Positions 1 to 7,292 of a stretch of 64,000 nucleotides of DNA are shown one piece after another. The translations under genes were made by a program, and so were the position numbers. Positions within the stretch are counted from its first letter, which is position 1, and every line of letters begins with the position of its first letter. The notes beneath the pieces are model-generated. The model made no database searches and was not told the DNA's origin. It saw only the letters and a program-made list of their open reading frames with translations. Source of the DNA: Hyphomicrobiales bacterium (GTDB lineage: Bacteria > Pseudomonadota > Alphaproteobacteria > Rhizobiales > Devosiaceae); contig JAIYDI010000041.1 of NCBI GenBank assembly GCA_027487555.1, positions 21,746 to 85,745 on the forward strand. The letters run 5' to 3'.

Positions 1-71
1 ATCTGGTAGGCCGAGGTGGCGGTGCCGAACACGAAGTTAGGACCGAAATCCTGCCGAGAAACCGAAAACAT
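1..71 (-). CDS. GH1 family beta-glucosidase, N-terminal fragment
   Basis: Only the first 23 codons lie in the window; the gene runs off the left edge. The ATG is at 71..69 and is preceded by a GGAGAAGG ribosome binding site. The visible peptide begins MFSVSRQDFGPNFVFGTATS and continues AYQI. It matches the start of GH1 beta-glucosidases, where a Phe-Gly-xx-Thr-(A/S)-(S/A)-Tyr-Gln block opens the first strand of the TIM barrel and its Gln contacts the substrate. The predicted role is cytoplasmic hydrolysis of beta-glucosides. Two LacI-type palindromes lie 80-137 bases upstream. The family call rests on a short peptide. Confidence 0.72.
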   Translation of the reverse strand, partial: MFSVSRQDFGPNFVFGTATSAYQ

Positions 72-150
72 ATCCTTCTCCCTCGCATAAGCAGGCGCCT
101 AGCCGCGCCGTGATCGTTTCCGGGCCGCATCTCGGCCTCTTCGAAACGAT

Positions 151-208
151 GTAATCGATTTCATAGCAAGGGTGAGCATTCTTGTCACCGGGCGATGCAA
201 TCGATTGC
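151..208. promoter_or_regulatory. Two LacI-type operator candidates upstream of the beta-glucosidase
   Basis: A perfect 12-bp palindrome GCAATCGATTGC lies at 197-208. A second site, GTAATCGATTTC at 151-162, shares the AATCGATT core. The centres are 46 bp apart. The central CG and the A/T-flanked half-sites are typical of LacI/GalR-family operators that control sugar genes. Both sites are between the GNAT stop and the beta-glucosidase start, so a LacI-type repressor of the glucosidase transcript is the simplest reading. No LacI gene is visible in the window. Confidence 0.5.
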
Positions 209-232
209 GCTACCCACGACCGCTGACCCTGC

Positions 233-655
233 TCATGCAGCGGGGAGGCGCACATACACCATTTCCGGATCGCCGGGGTCGAGGTGATCGATTTCCCCGG
301 CAAACTCAAAACCCTCCGACGAAAGCATGTGCCGCATCACCGCATTCGACTGGTTGGTCGAGCACCAGAGCTTCTCGTCGCAATACTGGCTGGACGCCCA
401 GTAGAGCAGCGACCGCCCCACCCCCGCCCCGCGGGTGGATTCCGCAACCATCAGCATCTCGATCATCGGCTGGTGAAAAAAGCTCGGCGCAATGACGATA
501 TAGCCGAGAAGGGCACCATTCGCTTCAAGCACGGAACAGGCGCCTGCCGCGACCCATTCCGCTATTTCCGCATGACGGTCCCGATGCGCGCGCGCCCAAC
601 TGTCGAGCGCAATGAGCGCAGCAACATCCGCGCCGATGGCCGGGCGAATGGGCAT
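233..655 (-). CDS. GNAT family N-acetyltransferase
   Basis: A 140-residue protein, normal for a single GNAT domain. It has the acetyl-CoA pyrophosphate-binding motif A, RGAGVG, near residues 75-80 after the strand MIEMLMVAEST, and a C-terminal motif B region (NAVMRHMLSSEGFEF). These proteins transfer an acetyl group from acetyl-CoA to an amine; the substrate cannot be read from the sequence. The ATG directly follows the TAG stop of the upstream mrp gene (TAGATG), so the two are probably translated from one mRNA by coupling. Confidence 0.85.
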   Translation of the reverse strand: MPIRPAIGADVAALIALDSWARAHRDRHAEIAEWVAAGACSVLEANGALLGYIVIAPSFFHQPMIEMLMVAESTRGAGVGRSLLYWASSQYCDEKLWCSTNQSNAVMRHMLSSEGFEFAGEIDHLDPGDPEMVYVRLPAA

Positions 656-1735
656 CTAGCGCCTGAGTTGCGGCGCCGACGCGAGGATCTGCCGGGCGAT
701 GGCGCGGAAGGCCTCGGCCTCCGGCCCGTTGGGCGCACTCACGACCACCGGACGGCCGGCATCGGAGGTTTCGCGAATCGCCATCACCAGCGGAATTTCG
801 CCGAGGAACGGCATATCGAGATCCGCCGCCGCCTGCCTTGCGCCGCCATGGCCGAAGATATCGTAGCGCGTGCCGGTATCGGGGGCGACGAAATAGCTCA
901 TGTTCTCGACAATGCCGAGGATCGGTACCTCGGTGCGGAGCAGCATGTCCATCGCCTTCTTCGCGTCGATCAGCGCCAGGTCCTGCGGGGTGGACACTAC
1001 GACTGCGCCGAACAGCGGCACGGACTGCACCAGCGAAATCTGGATGTCGCCCGTGCCCGGCGGCAGGTCGACGACGAGCAGGTCGAGATCGTCCCACTGC
1101 GTCTCGCGCAGCAATTGCCGCAGCGCCGAAGTCGCCATCGGCCCGCGCCACACCACCGCCTGGTTGGGCGTCAGCATCGAGCCGATCGACATCACCTCGA
1201 GCCCATAGGCCTGATGCGGGCTGAAGATGCCATCCGCCCGAACCGCTGGCTTGCCTTCGATACCGAGCAAGCGCGGCACCGACGGGCCGTAGAGATCAGC
1301 GTCCAGCAGACCGACACGCAGGCCCTCGGCCTTGAACGACAGCGCCAGATTGGCCGCGACAGTGGATTTACCGACCCCGCCCTTGCCTGAGCCGACCGCG
1401 ATGATGTTGCGGATGCCCGGCACGGCCTCGCGCGGCGCCGGGCCCGGCCGCCCCTGCGCCTTGGCCTGGCCGGTGGCGGCCTGGTTGCGGTCCGAGGTCA
1501 GCGATACCATCACCTTGCGGCCTTGGGACACCTTTTCGGCCGCTTGCTGCGCCGCGGTACGCGACGGCCCGAAGGCCGCCTCCATGCCCGGTGCCACCGA
1601 GATGGCAAACGCCACGGCGTTCTGGGTGACGATGATCTCGCTCAACCCGCCATAGCCCGCGAGCGCCCCGCCACCCGGAATGGTGACCGATTGCAGCGCA
1701 GCCTTGATGGCGGAAACGATGGCGTCGTTGGACAT
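656..1735 (-). CDS. mrp: Mrp/NBP35-type P-loop ATPase (Fe-S carrier family)
   Basis: A 359-residue protein with an N-terminal MIP18/DUF59-like region (about residues 1-80), a low-complexity linker and an Mrp/ApbC ATPase domain. The deviant Walker A GSGKGGVGKS is at 115-124, followed by the DADLYGPS switch (145-152) and VVDLPPGTGD (221-230). Family members carry Fe-S clusters to target apoproteins in the cytosol. The CPxC cluster ligands usually found after ENMSYF are absent here: residues 284-287 read APDT before the conserved YDIFGHGG. The family call is secure, but canonical cluster bridging by that motif is not available. It lies upstream of and abuts the GNAT gene. Confidence 0.9.
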   Translation of the reverse strand: MSNDAIVSAIKAALQSVTIPGGGALAGYGGLSEIIVTQNAVAFAISVAPGMEAAFGPSRTAAQQAAEKVSQGRKVMVSLTSDRNQAATGQAKAQGRPGPAPREAVPGIRNIIAVGSGKGGVGKSTVAANLALSFKAEGLRVGLLDADLYGPSVPRLLGIEGKPAVRADGIFSPHQAYGLEVMSIGSMLTPNQAVVWRGPMATSALRQLLRETQWDDLDLLVVDLPPGTGDIQISLVQSVPLFGAVVVSTPQDLALIDAKKAMDMLLRTEVPILGIVENMSYFVAPDTGTRYDIFGHGGARQAAADLDMPFLGEIPLVMAIRETSDAGRPVVVSAPNGPEAEAFRAIARQILASAPQLRR

Positions 1736-1758
1736 GGACCAGGCCTCAAACAGAAGGA

Positions 1759-1832
1759 CCTCACCCTGAGCGTGTCGAAGGGCGAGGTCCGGATCAATGC
1801 GCCCCTGTCCTTCGACAAGCTCAGGATGAGGG
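1759..1832. repeat. REP-type inverted repeat pair (TGAGCxxGTCGAAGG family)
   Basis: Two oppositely oriented copies face each other: CCTCACCCTGAGCGTGTCGA begins at 1759 and its near reverse complement, CCTTCGACAAGCTCAGGATG, begins at 1809. Related copies occur at 21190-21284 and 39898-40075. All are intergenic. The pair sits between the 3' end of the transaldolase gene region and the start of mrp and could fold into an RNA hairpin. Confidence 0.75.
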
Positions 1833-1854
1833 CGATATCAGTGCGTCGCGCCGA

Positions 1855-2508
1855 TCAGAGAATGCTCTGACCGGTGCCCTTCCAGTCCTTCACGAACTGC
1901 TCGAGGCCCGATTTGGTCAGCGGATGGTCGGCCAGCTTGTAGATCACCGCCGGCGGGATCGTCGCGACATCGGCCCCTGCGAGCGCGGCCTCGGTCACGT
2001 GGTTGGCGGTACGGATCGACGCCGCGAGAATTTCGGTCGAGAACGCGTAATTGTCGTAGATCTGGCGGATGTCGCGGATCAGCTGCATGCCATCGATATT
2101 GATGTCGTCGAGGCGGCCGATAAAGGGCGAGATATAGGTCGCGCCGACCTTGGCGGCGAGCAGCGCCTGGTTGGCCGAGAAGCACAAGGTGACATTGGTC
2201 TTGGTGCCGTCGCCGGTCAGCGCCTTGCAGGCCTTGAGGCCATCGACGGTGAGCGGCAGCTTGACCACGACATTGTCCGCGAGCTTCCGCAGCACATCGG
2301 CTTCCTTCATGATCGTCTCGTACTCGGTCGAGGCGACTTCGGCCGAAACCGGGCCAGGCACGGTCTCGCAGATTTCCTTGATGACTTCCTTGAAATCACG
2401 GCCCGACTTGGCGATCAGCGACGGATTGGTGGTCACGCCATCGAGTAGGCCAGTGGCGTAGAGATCGCGGATATCCTTGATCTCGGCGGTGTCGACGAAG
2501 AACTTCAT
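1855..2508 (-). CDS. tal: Small (TalC-type) transaldolase
   Basis: A 217-residue protein, the usual length of the short transaldolase/fructose-6-phosphate aldolase subfamily. The ATG at 2508 is chosen over an upstream in-frame ATG because it follows a GGAGGGG ribosome binding site and starts with the family's [10 protein letters not shown]. The GVTTNPSL phosphate/strand motif is at 24-31 and the Schiff-base lysine is probably K83 in VVVKLPLT. Glu at the SAEV position (57) and Phe in SPFIGRLDD are the residues found in true transaldolases; fructose-6-phosphate aldolases have Gln and Tyr there. The likely role is dihydroxyacetone transfer in the non-oxidative pentose phosphate pathway. Confidence 0.9.
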   Translation of the reverse strand: MKFFVDTAEIKDIRDLYATGLLDGVTTNPSLIAKSGRDFKEVIKEICETVPGPVSAEVASTEYETIMKEADVLRKLADNVVVKLPLTVDGLKACKALTGDGTKTNVTLCFSANQALLAAKVGATYISPFIGRLDDINIDGMQLIRDIRQIYDNYAFSTEILAASIRTANHVTEAALAGADVATIPPAVIYKLADHPLTKSGLEQFVKDWKGTGQSIL

Positions 2509-2580
2509 GGGGCCCCTCCCGGGATTGCGACTTTGCTTTGTGCCTAAGGTAGGCCGTTTCCGGCCCACCGCAAGCCATGT

Positions 2581-3765
2581 TCAGCGGATGGCGGCGAGCA
2601 TCTTGTCAGCGAGTTCGCCGATGCGATCCTCGGGGATGCCCGCGACATTGATGCGACTGTCGTTGATCATATAGACCGCATCATCGAGCTTGAGCTTGCT
2701 AACCACGTCCTCGGGCAGCCCGAGCAGCGAGAACATGCCGGAATGCTCGGCGATGAAATCGAAGTCCTTGGAATTCGACTTCTGCCGGATCGCTTCGGCA
2801 AGCTTCACGCGCAGGCGCTGCATGCGGCCGCGCATCTCGTTGAGTTCGGCCTCCCACTCGGCGCGCAAGTCCTTGTCTTCGAGGATGATCCGGACGATTT
2901 CGGCGCCATGGTCCGGCGTCTGACTGATCGTGGCGCGGATGACATTTTGCATCTGCGAGGAGACAACATCGGCGGAGGCGCCGTCCTTGGCGATGCCGAT
3001 GGCGACGCCGGCACGCTCGCGATAGAGCCCGAAATTCTTCGAGGCCGAAAATGCCACCATGGATTCCGGCACCGAGGACACGATCTTGCGCACGCCATAG
3101 GCGTCCGCCTCGAGACCGTCCCCAAAGCCCAGATAGGCGAGATCGACCAGCGGAAACGCGCCGGTCTTTTGCAGACTCGCGGCCACGTCGTCCCACTGCG
3201 CCGGGGTCAGGTTTGCACCCGTCGGGTTATGGCAGCAGCCATGCAGCAGCACGGTGTCGTCGGCGGTCAGCGTGTCGAGCACGGCCAGCATCGCCGGGAA
3301 ATCGACCTTGCGGGTCTTGGCGTCGAAATACGGGTAGTAGTGCGGCTTCAAGCCAACCAGTTCGGCCATCGGCCAATGGTTCGGCCAGCTCGGATCGGAG
3401 ATGAATATCCGCCCGCCGGGCCGCGCCCGCGAGATCACGTTCATCAGGATCGACAGAGCGCCCGTGCCGCCCGCGCCATTGACGCAGCGGATGCGCGAAG
3501 CCTCGACCACGCCACCGAGCGCCAGATCGACGATGGCCGCCGAGAATTCCTTGTTGCCGACCACGCCCTTGTAGACCTTGGTCTTGGCGCTCTCGAGCAT
3601 CTTCTGCTCGGCCTTCTTCACCGATGTCATGATCGGCGTGATGCCCTTGTCGTCTTTGTAGACGCCAACGCCCAGGTCGATCTTGCCCTCGCGGGGGTCG
3701 GCGGCGTACTCGGCCATGAGCACGAAAATCTTGTCGAGCGTGGCCTTCTTGAGCGTCTCAAACAT
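2581..3765 (-). CDS. Aromatic/aspartate aminotransferase (class I, AspC/TyrB-like)
   Basis: A 394-residue PLP enzyme. Start ATG 3765 gives MFETLKKATLDKIF, the normal N-terminus of the AspC/TyrB (I-alpha) subgroup; a longer upstream frame would pass through an intergenic hairpin. The PLP lysine is probably K243 in FSASKNFGLYRERAG. The cofactor Asn is in CCHNPTGANLT (N180) and the ring-binding Asp in PLVDLAYLGFG (D208). The C-terminal arginine that binds the substrate alpha-carboxylate is probably in NDSRINVAG. It transfers amino groups between Asp, Tyr or Phe and 2-oxo acids in the cytoplasm. Substrate preference cannot be decided from these motifs. Confidence 0.92.
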   Translation of the reverse strand: MFETLKKATLDKIFVLMAEYAADPREGKIDLGVGVYKDDKGITPIMTSVKKAEQKMLESAKTKVYKGVVGNKEFSAAIVDLALGGVVEASRIRCVNGAGGTGALSILMNVISRARPGGRIFISDPSWPNHWPMAELVGLKPHYYPYFDAKTRKVDFPAMLAVLDTLTADDTVLLHGCCHNPTGANLTPAQWDDVAASLQKTGAFPLVDLAYLGFGDGLEADAYGVRKIVSSVPESMVAFSASKNFGLYRERAGVAIGIAKDGASADVVSSQMQNVIRATISQTPDHGAEIVRIILEDKDLRAEWEAELNEMRGRMQRLRVKLAEAIRQKSNSKDFDFIAEHSGMFSLLGLPEDVVSKLKLDDAVYMINDSRINVAGIPEDRIGELADKMLAAIR

Positions 3766-3839
3766 CTTGGTTTTCCGGGGAAGGTAAGGCGCGCTGTTTA
3801 TAGGCGGGGCGCGGCGAAATGCAACGGGCTCCGCGCCAC

Positions 3840-3860
3840 CCTCCCCCTGAACGGGGGAGG
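3840..3860. repeat. Intergenic hairpin CCTCCCCC-TGAAC-GGGGGAGG
   Basis: A perfect 8-bp inverted repeat (3840-3847 with 3853-3860) lies between the etfA stop and the aminotransferase start. A similar imperfect element, CCCTCCCCGT...CGGAGGG, is at 15658-15680. No T-tract follows, so it is more likely a repeat-family member than a classic terminator. Confidence 0.6.
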
Positions 3861-3869
3861 AAATGGACA

Positions 3870-4796
3870 CTACTTCTTCAGCGCGGCGATCAATTGCGGC
3901 ACGATCTCGAACAGGTCGCCCACCAGCGCATAGTCGGCGATCTTGACGAGCGGCGCCTCCGGATCCTTGTTGATCGCGATGATCTTCTTGGCGCCCTGGA
4001 TACCTGCCAGATGCTGCAGCGCGCCCGAAACGCCGATGCCGATATAGAGGTCCGGCGCCACGATCTTGCCCGTCTGCCCCACCTGCCAGTCATTTGGCGC
4101 GTAGCCGGCATCGACAGCGGCCCGCGTCGCACCGACAGCCGCGCCGAGCACTGCCGCCAACTCCTCGACCAGCGCGAATTTTTCCTTCGAGCCGAAGGCG
4201 ATGCCGCCCGAAACCACCACCTGCGCGGTGGCGAGATCGGGCGTATCGCTCTCGGTGCGATAGGTGGCGATGAGCTTCGTAACAGCCGCGACCGAATTCG
4301 CCTCGAACGCAATCGGCGCGGCATTGCCCGCGGCCGCCGGGCGGAAGGCCGAGGCGCGGATGGTGAGCAACTGCTTCGCCTGGCTTGAACTCACCGTCTC
4401 GAGCGCATTGCCGGCATAGATCGGCCGCTCGAAGCGGTTGGGCCCGAGAATACGCACGACGTCCGTCACCGGCATGAGGTCGAGCCGCGCCGCAAGCCGC
4501 GGGATCACGTCGCGGCCGATGGCGGACGCCGACGCGATAATGTGGTGATAGGGCTCGGCCCGCTCGGCGAGCAACTGCGTCACGGCCTCGGCGGAGAGCG
4601 TCGCGAGTTCGGCGCTGTCGACCACGAGCACGCGCTGCACGCCGGCAATCGCCGCAGCCTCGCGTGGAATGCCGCCCAGTTCCGAGCCAGCGACCAGCAG
4701 GTCCACCGGCCCCAGTTCCGACGCAGCGGCAACAATGCGCGCCGTCGCGCCCGTCAGCTTGCCCTGGTCGTGATCGGCGAGCACGAGAACCGACAT
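3870..4796 (-). CDS. etfA: Electron transfer flavoprotein alpha subunit
   Basis: A 308-residue protein. It starts MSVLVLADHDQGKL, the typical ETF-alpha start. The C-terminal FAD domain is clear: GQTGKIVAPDLYIGIGVSGALQHLAG and AINKDPEAPLVKIADYALVGDLFEIVPQL, the signature that binds FAD. With EtfB it forms a heterodimer that carries electrons from acyl-CoA and other dehydrogenases to ETF:quinone oxidoreductase. The start codon overlaps the last base of etfB, indicating one coupled operon. No dehydrogenase or ETF-QO gene is adjacent. Confidence 0.96.
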   Translation of the reverse strand: MSVLVLADHDQGKLTGATARIVAAASELGPVDLLVAGSELGGIPREAAAIAGVQRVLVVDSAELATLSAEAVTQLLAERAEPYHHIIASASAIGRDVIPRLAARLDLMPVTDVVRILGPNRFERPIYAGNALETVSSSQAKQLLTIRASAFRPAAAGNAAPIAFEANSVAAVTKLIATYRTESDTPDLATAQVVVSGGIAFGSKEKFALVEELAAVLGAAVGATRAAVDAGYAPNDWQVGQTGKIVAPDLYIGIGVSGALQHLAGIQGAKKIIAINKDPEAPLVKIADYALVGDLFEIVPQLIAALKK

Positions 4797-5554
4797 CAGA
4801 GCGCCTCCAGTTCGGCAATATCCGCCTTGAGCGCGGCGGCGAGCGCCTCCACCGACGGCAGCACCTTGCCCGGGCTGCGCTCGGGCGGCGGCGCAACTTT
4901 CTCCACCGTGAGCCGTGGCGTGATATCGACACCGAACTCTGCGATTGGGCGCACGGCGAGCGGCTTCTGCCGTGCCTTCATCACCATTGGCAGCGCCGCA
5001 TTGCGCGGCGTATTGAGCCGCAGGTCCGCCGTCACGATGGCGGGCAGCTCGAGGGCAATCGCGACGCGGCCGAAATCCACCTCGCGGGTCACGTCGAGCC
5101 CGTCGCCCACAACGTTGATCGCGGACGCAAACGTCGCCTGCGGCCAGCCGAGCAACCCGGCCAGCATCTGCCCGACATGGTTGGAATCGTCGTCAACCGC
5201 CTGCTTGCCGAGCAGCACGAGGTCCGGCTTCTCTGCGTCCACCACCGCGCGCAGCAACTTCGCCACCGCCAGGGTCTCGACGCGCTCGTTCGTCTCGATG
5301 ACCAGCCCGCGATGCGCCCCCATGGCGAGCGCGGTCAGCACCACATCGGTCGATTGCTTCGGCCCGATCGACACCACGACGATTTCGCTCGCCTGGCCCG
5401 CTTCGGCCAGTTGCACCGCAGCTTCCACCGCGTGTTTGCAAAACGGGTTCATCGACATGCGGACATTGTCGGTCTCGACGCCCGAGCCGTCTGGCCGGAC
5501 GCGCACCCGCACCGCGTGGTCGACGACGCGCTTCACCGCGACGAGGATCTTCAT
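4796..5554 (-). CDS. etfB: Electron transfer flavoprotein beta subunit
   Basis: A 252-residue protein beginning MKILVAVKRVVDHAVRVRV, the standard ETF-beta start. It contains the AMP-binding region (VDDDSNHVGQMLAGLLGWPQATFA) and the recognition loop VETLRLNTPRNAALPMVMKARQKPL in the form DLRLNTPRNAALPMVMKA, which docks to partner dehydrogenases. It is the first gene of the etfBA operon. The 135 bp upstream carry its promoter region, with nothing else recognisable. Confidence 0.96.
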   Translation of the reverse strand: MKILVAVKRVVDHAVRVRVRPDGSGVETDNVRMSMNPFCKHAVEAAVQLAEAGQASEIVVVSIGPKQSTDVVLTALAMGAHRGLVIETNERVETLAVAKLLRAVVDAEKPDLVLLGKQAVDDDSNHVGQMLAGLLGWPQATFASAINVVGDGLDVTREVDFGRVAIALELPAIVTADLRLNTPRNAALPMVMKARQKPLAVRPIAEFGVDITPRLTVEKVAPPPERSPGKVLPSVEALAAALKADIAELEAL

Positions 5555-5689
5555 GGCTTGTCTCCAATCGGTCGCGGCTGTTTCTCACTTGGCCAAGAAA
5601 GGGGCAAGCGCCGGGTGAGCATGCTTTGCTAACCCGGCAGCGAACAGGGAAATTCCATGCCTCCGGCGACCCAAGCGCGTCGCAATGCC

Positions 5690-6673
5690 TCAGATCTTGC
5701 CGCGGATTGCCGGCTTCACCCGGTCTTCGTACCAGCCGCGCAGCTCCTCGGTGAGCTTGGGCTCGAGCGGTTCGCGCTTCGTCGCTTCGACATTGTCTTT
5801 CAGCTGCGCGGGCTTGGTCACCCCCGCGATGATCGACGACACGGCCGGATGGTCGAGCAGCCAGCGCAGCGCGAACTGGCTCATGGGATAGTTCGGCGCG
5901 ATCTGCCTGAGCTCGTCGGCAAAGGCGATGCCCTTTTCGAAAGGCAGGCCGGAGAAGGTCTCGCCGACATTGAACCGCTCGCCATTGGCGTTGAAATTGC
6001 GGTGGTCGGTCGCGGCGAACTTAGTGTCCTTGGTCCACTTGCCCGAGAGCAGGCCCGAGGCGAGCGGCAGCCGCACGATGATGCCCACATCCTGCTTTTG
6101 CGCCTTGGGCAGCACCTCGTCGGCATAATCCTGCCGGAACAGGTTGAAGATGATCTGCAGCGTCGTGATGCCATCGTGGCGAAGGCAGAGCAGCGCCTCC
6201 TCGGTGCTTTCGACGCTGGCGCCATAATGGCGCATCAAGCCCTCGTCCCGCAGGTCATCCATGATGTTGAAGATTTCGCCATCTTCCAGCACTTCCACTG
6301 GAACCGTATGGAGCTGCGCAAGGTCCAGCGTCTCGACATTGAGCCGCTTCAGCGAGCCCGCGAGGCTCTCCTTCACGGCGCGGCGGGTGAAGCCGGAGCG
6401 ACCGGGGAAGATTTCGCCATTGCGGCCGAGCTTGGTCGCAACGAACACGCCCTTCTTGTCGGTGTAATCCGCGATGCGGCGCTCGGATTGCCCTCCGCCA
6501 TAGACGTCGGCCGTGTCCCAGAAATTCACGTCGAGCGAGCGGGCCGTCTTCAGGATGTCGGCAGCGGTCTCGTCGTTCAGCGCGCCGAAGCTCTCGCCCA
6601 ATTGCCACGTGCCGAGGCCAATTTCCGAAACCTGATAGCCGGTCTTGCCGAGCCTGCGAAAATTCATTGTCAT
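5690..6673 (-). CDS. Aldo/keto reductase
   Basis: A 327-residue NADPH-dependent TIM-barrel reductase. The catalytic tetrad can be seen: Asp and Tyr in FWDTADVYGGGQSERRI, Lys in FVATKLGRNG and His in LAQLHTVPVEVL. The C-terminal cofactor-binding segment includes SSIIAGVTKPAQLKDNVEA. It resembles YajO/IolS-type members; the physiological substrate cannot be identified. It is monocistronic on this strand, and its start has a GAGGAGA ribosome binding site. A divergent promoter region of about 180 bp separates it from the next gene. Confidence 0.92.
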   Translation of the reverse strand: MTMNFRRLGKTGYQVSEIGLGTWQLGESFGALNDETAADILKTARSLDVNFWDTADVYGGGQSERRIADYTDKKGVFVATKLGRNGEIFPGRSGFTRRAVKESLAGSLKRLNVETLDLAQLHTVPVEVLEDGEIFNIMDDLRDEGLMRHYGASVESTEEALLCLRHDGITTLQIIFNLFRQDYADEVLPKAQKQDVGIIVRLPLASGLLSGKWTKDTKFAATDHRNFNANGERFNVGETFSGLPFEKGIAFADELRQIAPNYPMSQFALRWLLDHPAVSSIIAGVTKPAQLKDNVEATKREPLEPKLTEELRGWYEDRVKPAIRGKI

Positions 6674-6857
6674 TCTCCTCTTCTCCCCCGCTCAATAGCG
6701 AAGCCCCGCGCCGCCGGAAAGCCGTACGGGGCCGATGCGCGACGAAAGGCGGAAGTCGCGCGTGTCAGGGTCCGGGTCTTGCCAGCCCGAACGCATTCAT
6801 CGCCAATTCAGGTCCGGAGTCCGAAGCTTGATCTGGGCTATCCAGAGGAGGGAAACA

Positions 6858-7256
6858 ATGGAACGCCGCAATTTCATAACCGGGCTCGCCGGACTGGTGC
6901 TGTCCGGAGCCGCCGCAAGCAAGGCCGAGGCGGCCACTTGGGTGTTTCTGGGCAAGCGCAAGGTCAACGGCTTGATCGACCATGATACGATAGCCGTCGG
7001 CGCGGGCGCTGGCACGTTCGACAAGATCAGGCTCAAGGTCACCGGCAACGACCTGATGATCCTCGATCTCGACGTGAAATATGGCAATGGGCGCCACGAC
7101 GACATTCCTGTCCGGCTGCTCATTCCGCAAGGCGGAACCACACGAGTGCTCGACCTGCGCTACACCAACCGCTTCATCGCGCATGTCGATTTCACTTACG
7201 GCAAGTTCCCCAATGGCCGCGGCACGACCTGGGTAGAACTCTGGGGCCGCCGTTGA
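6858..7256 (+). CDS. Exported protein of unknown function with Tat-like signal
   Basis: The ATG at 6858 is preceded by AGGAGG (6846-6851), which fixes the start; 132 residues. It begins MERRNFITGLAGLVLSGAAA and ends a signal sequence at about AEA. The RRNF pair and hydrophobic stretch look like a twin-arginine signal. The mature part (TWVFLGKRKVNGLIDHDTI...FDKIRLKVTGNDLMILDLDVKYGNG) is all-beta in pattern and resembles small periplasmic proteins of the DUF2541 type, which is a weak assignment. It is convergent with the alpha-glucosidase gene and shares a terminator with it. Confidence 0.75.
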   Translation: MERRNFITGLAGLVLSGAAASKAEAATWVFLGKRKVNGLIDHDTIAVGAGAGTFDKIRLKVTGNDLMILDLDVKYGNGRHDDIPVRLLIPQGGTTRVLDLRYTNRFIAHVDFTYGKFPNGRGTTWVELWGRR

Positions 7257-7263
7257 TTGAACT

Positions 7264-7282
7264 GGGCCGGCGAAGCCGGCCC
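7264..7282. terminator. Hairpin between convergent genes
   Basis: GGGCCGGC (7264-7271) pairs perfectly with GCCGGCCC (7275-7282) across a GAA loop. It lies in the 36-bp gap between two convergent stop codons and could serve both. There is no long T-run, so termination is inferred from position and stem strength. Confidence 0.6.
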
Positions 7283-7292
7283 CGCTGCGGTC

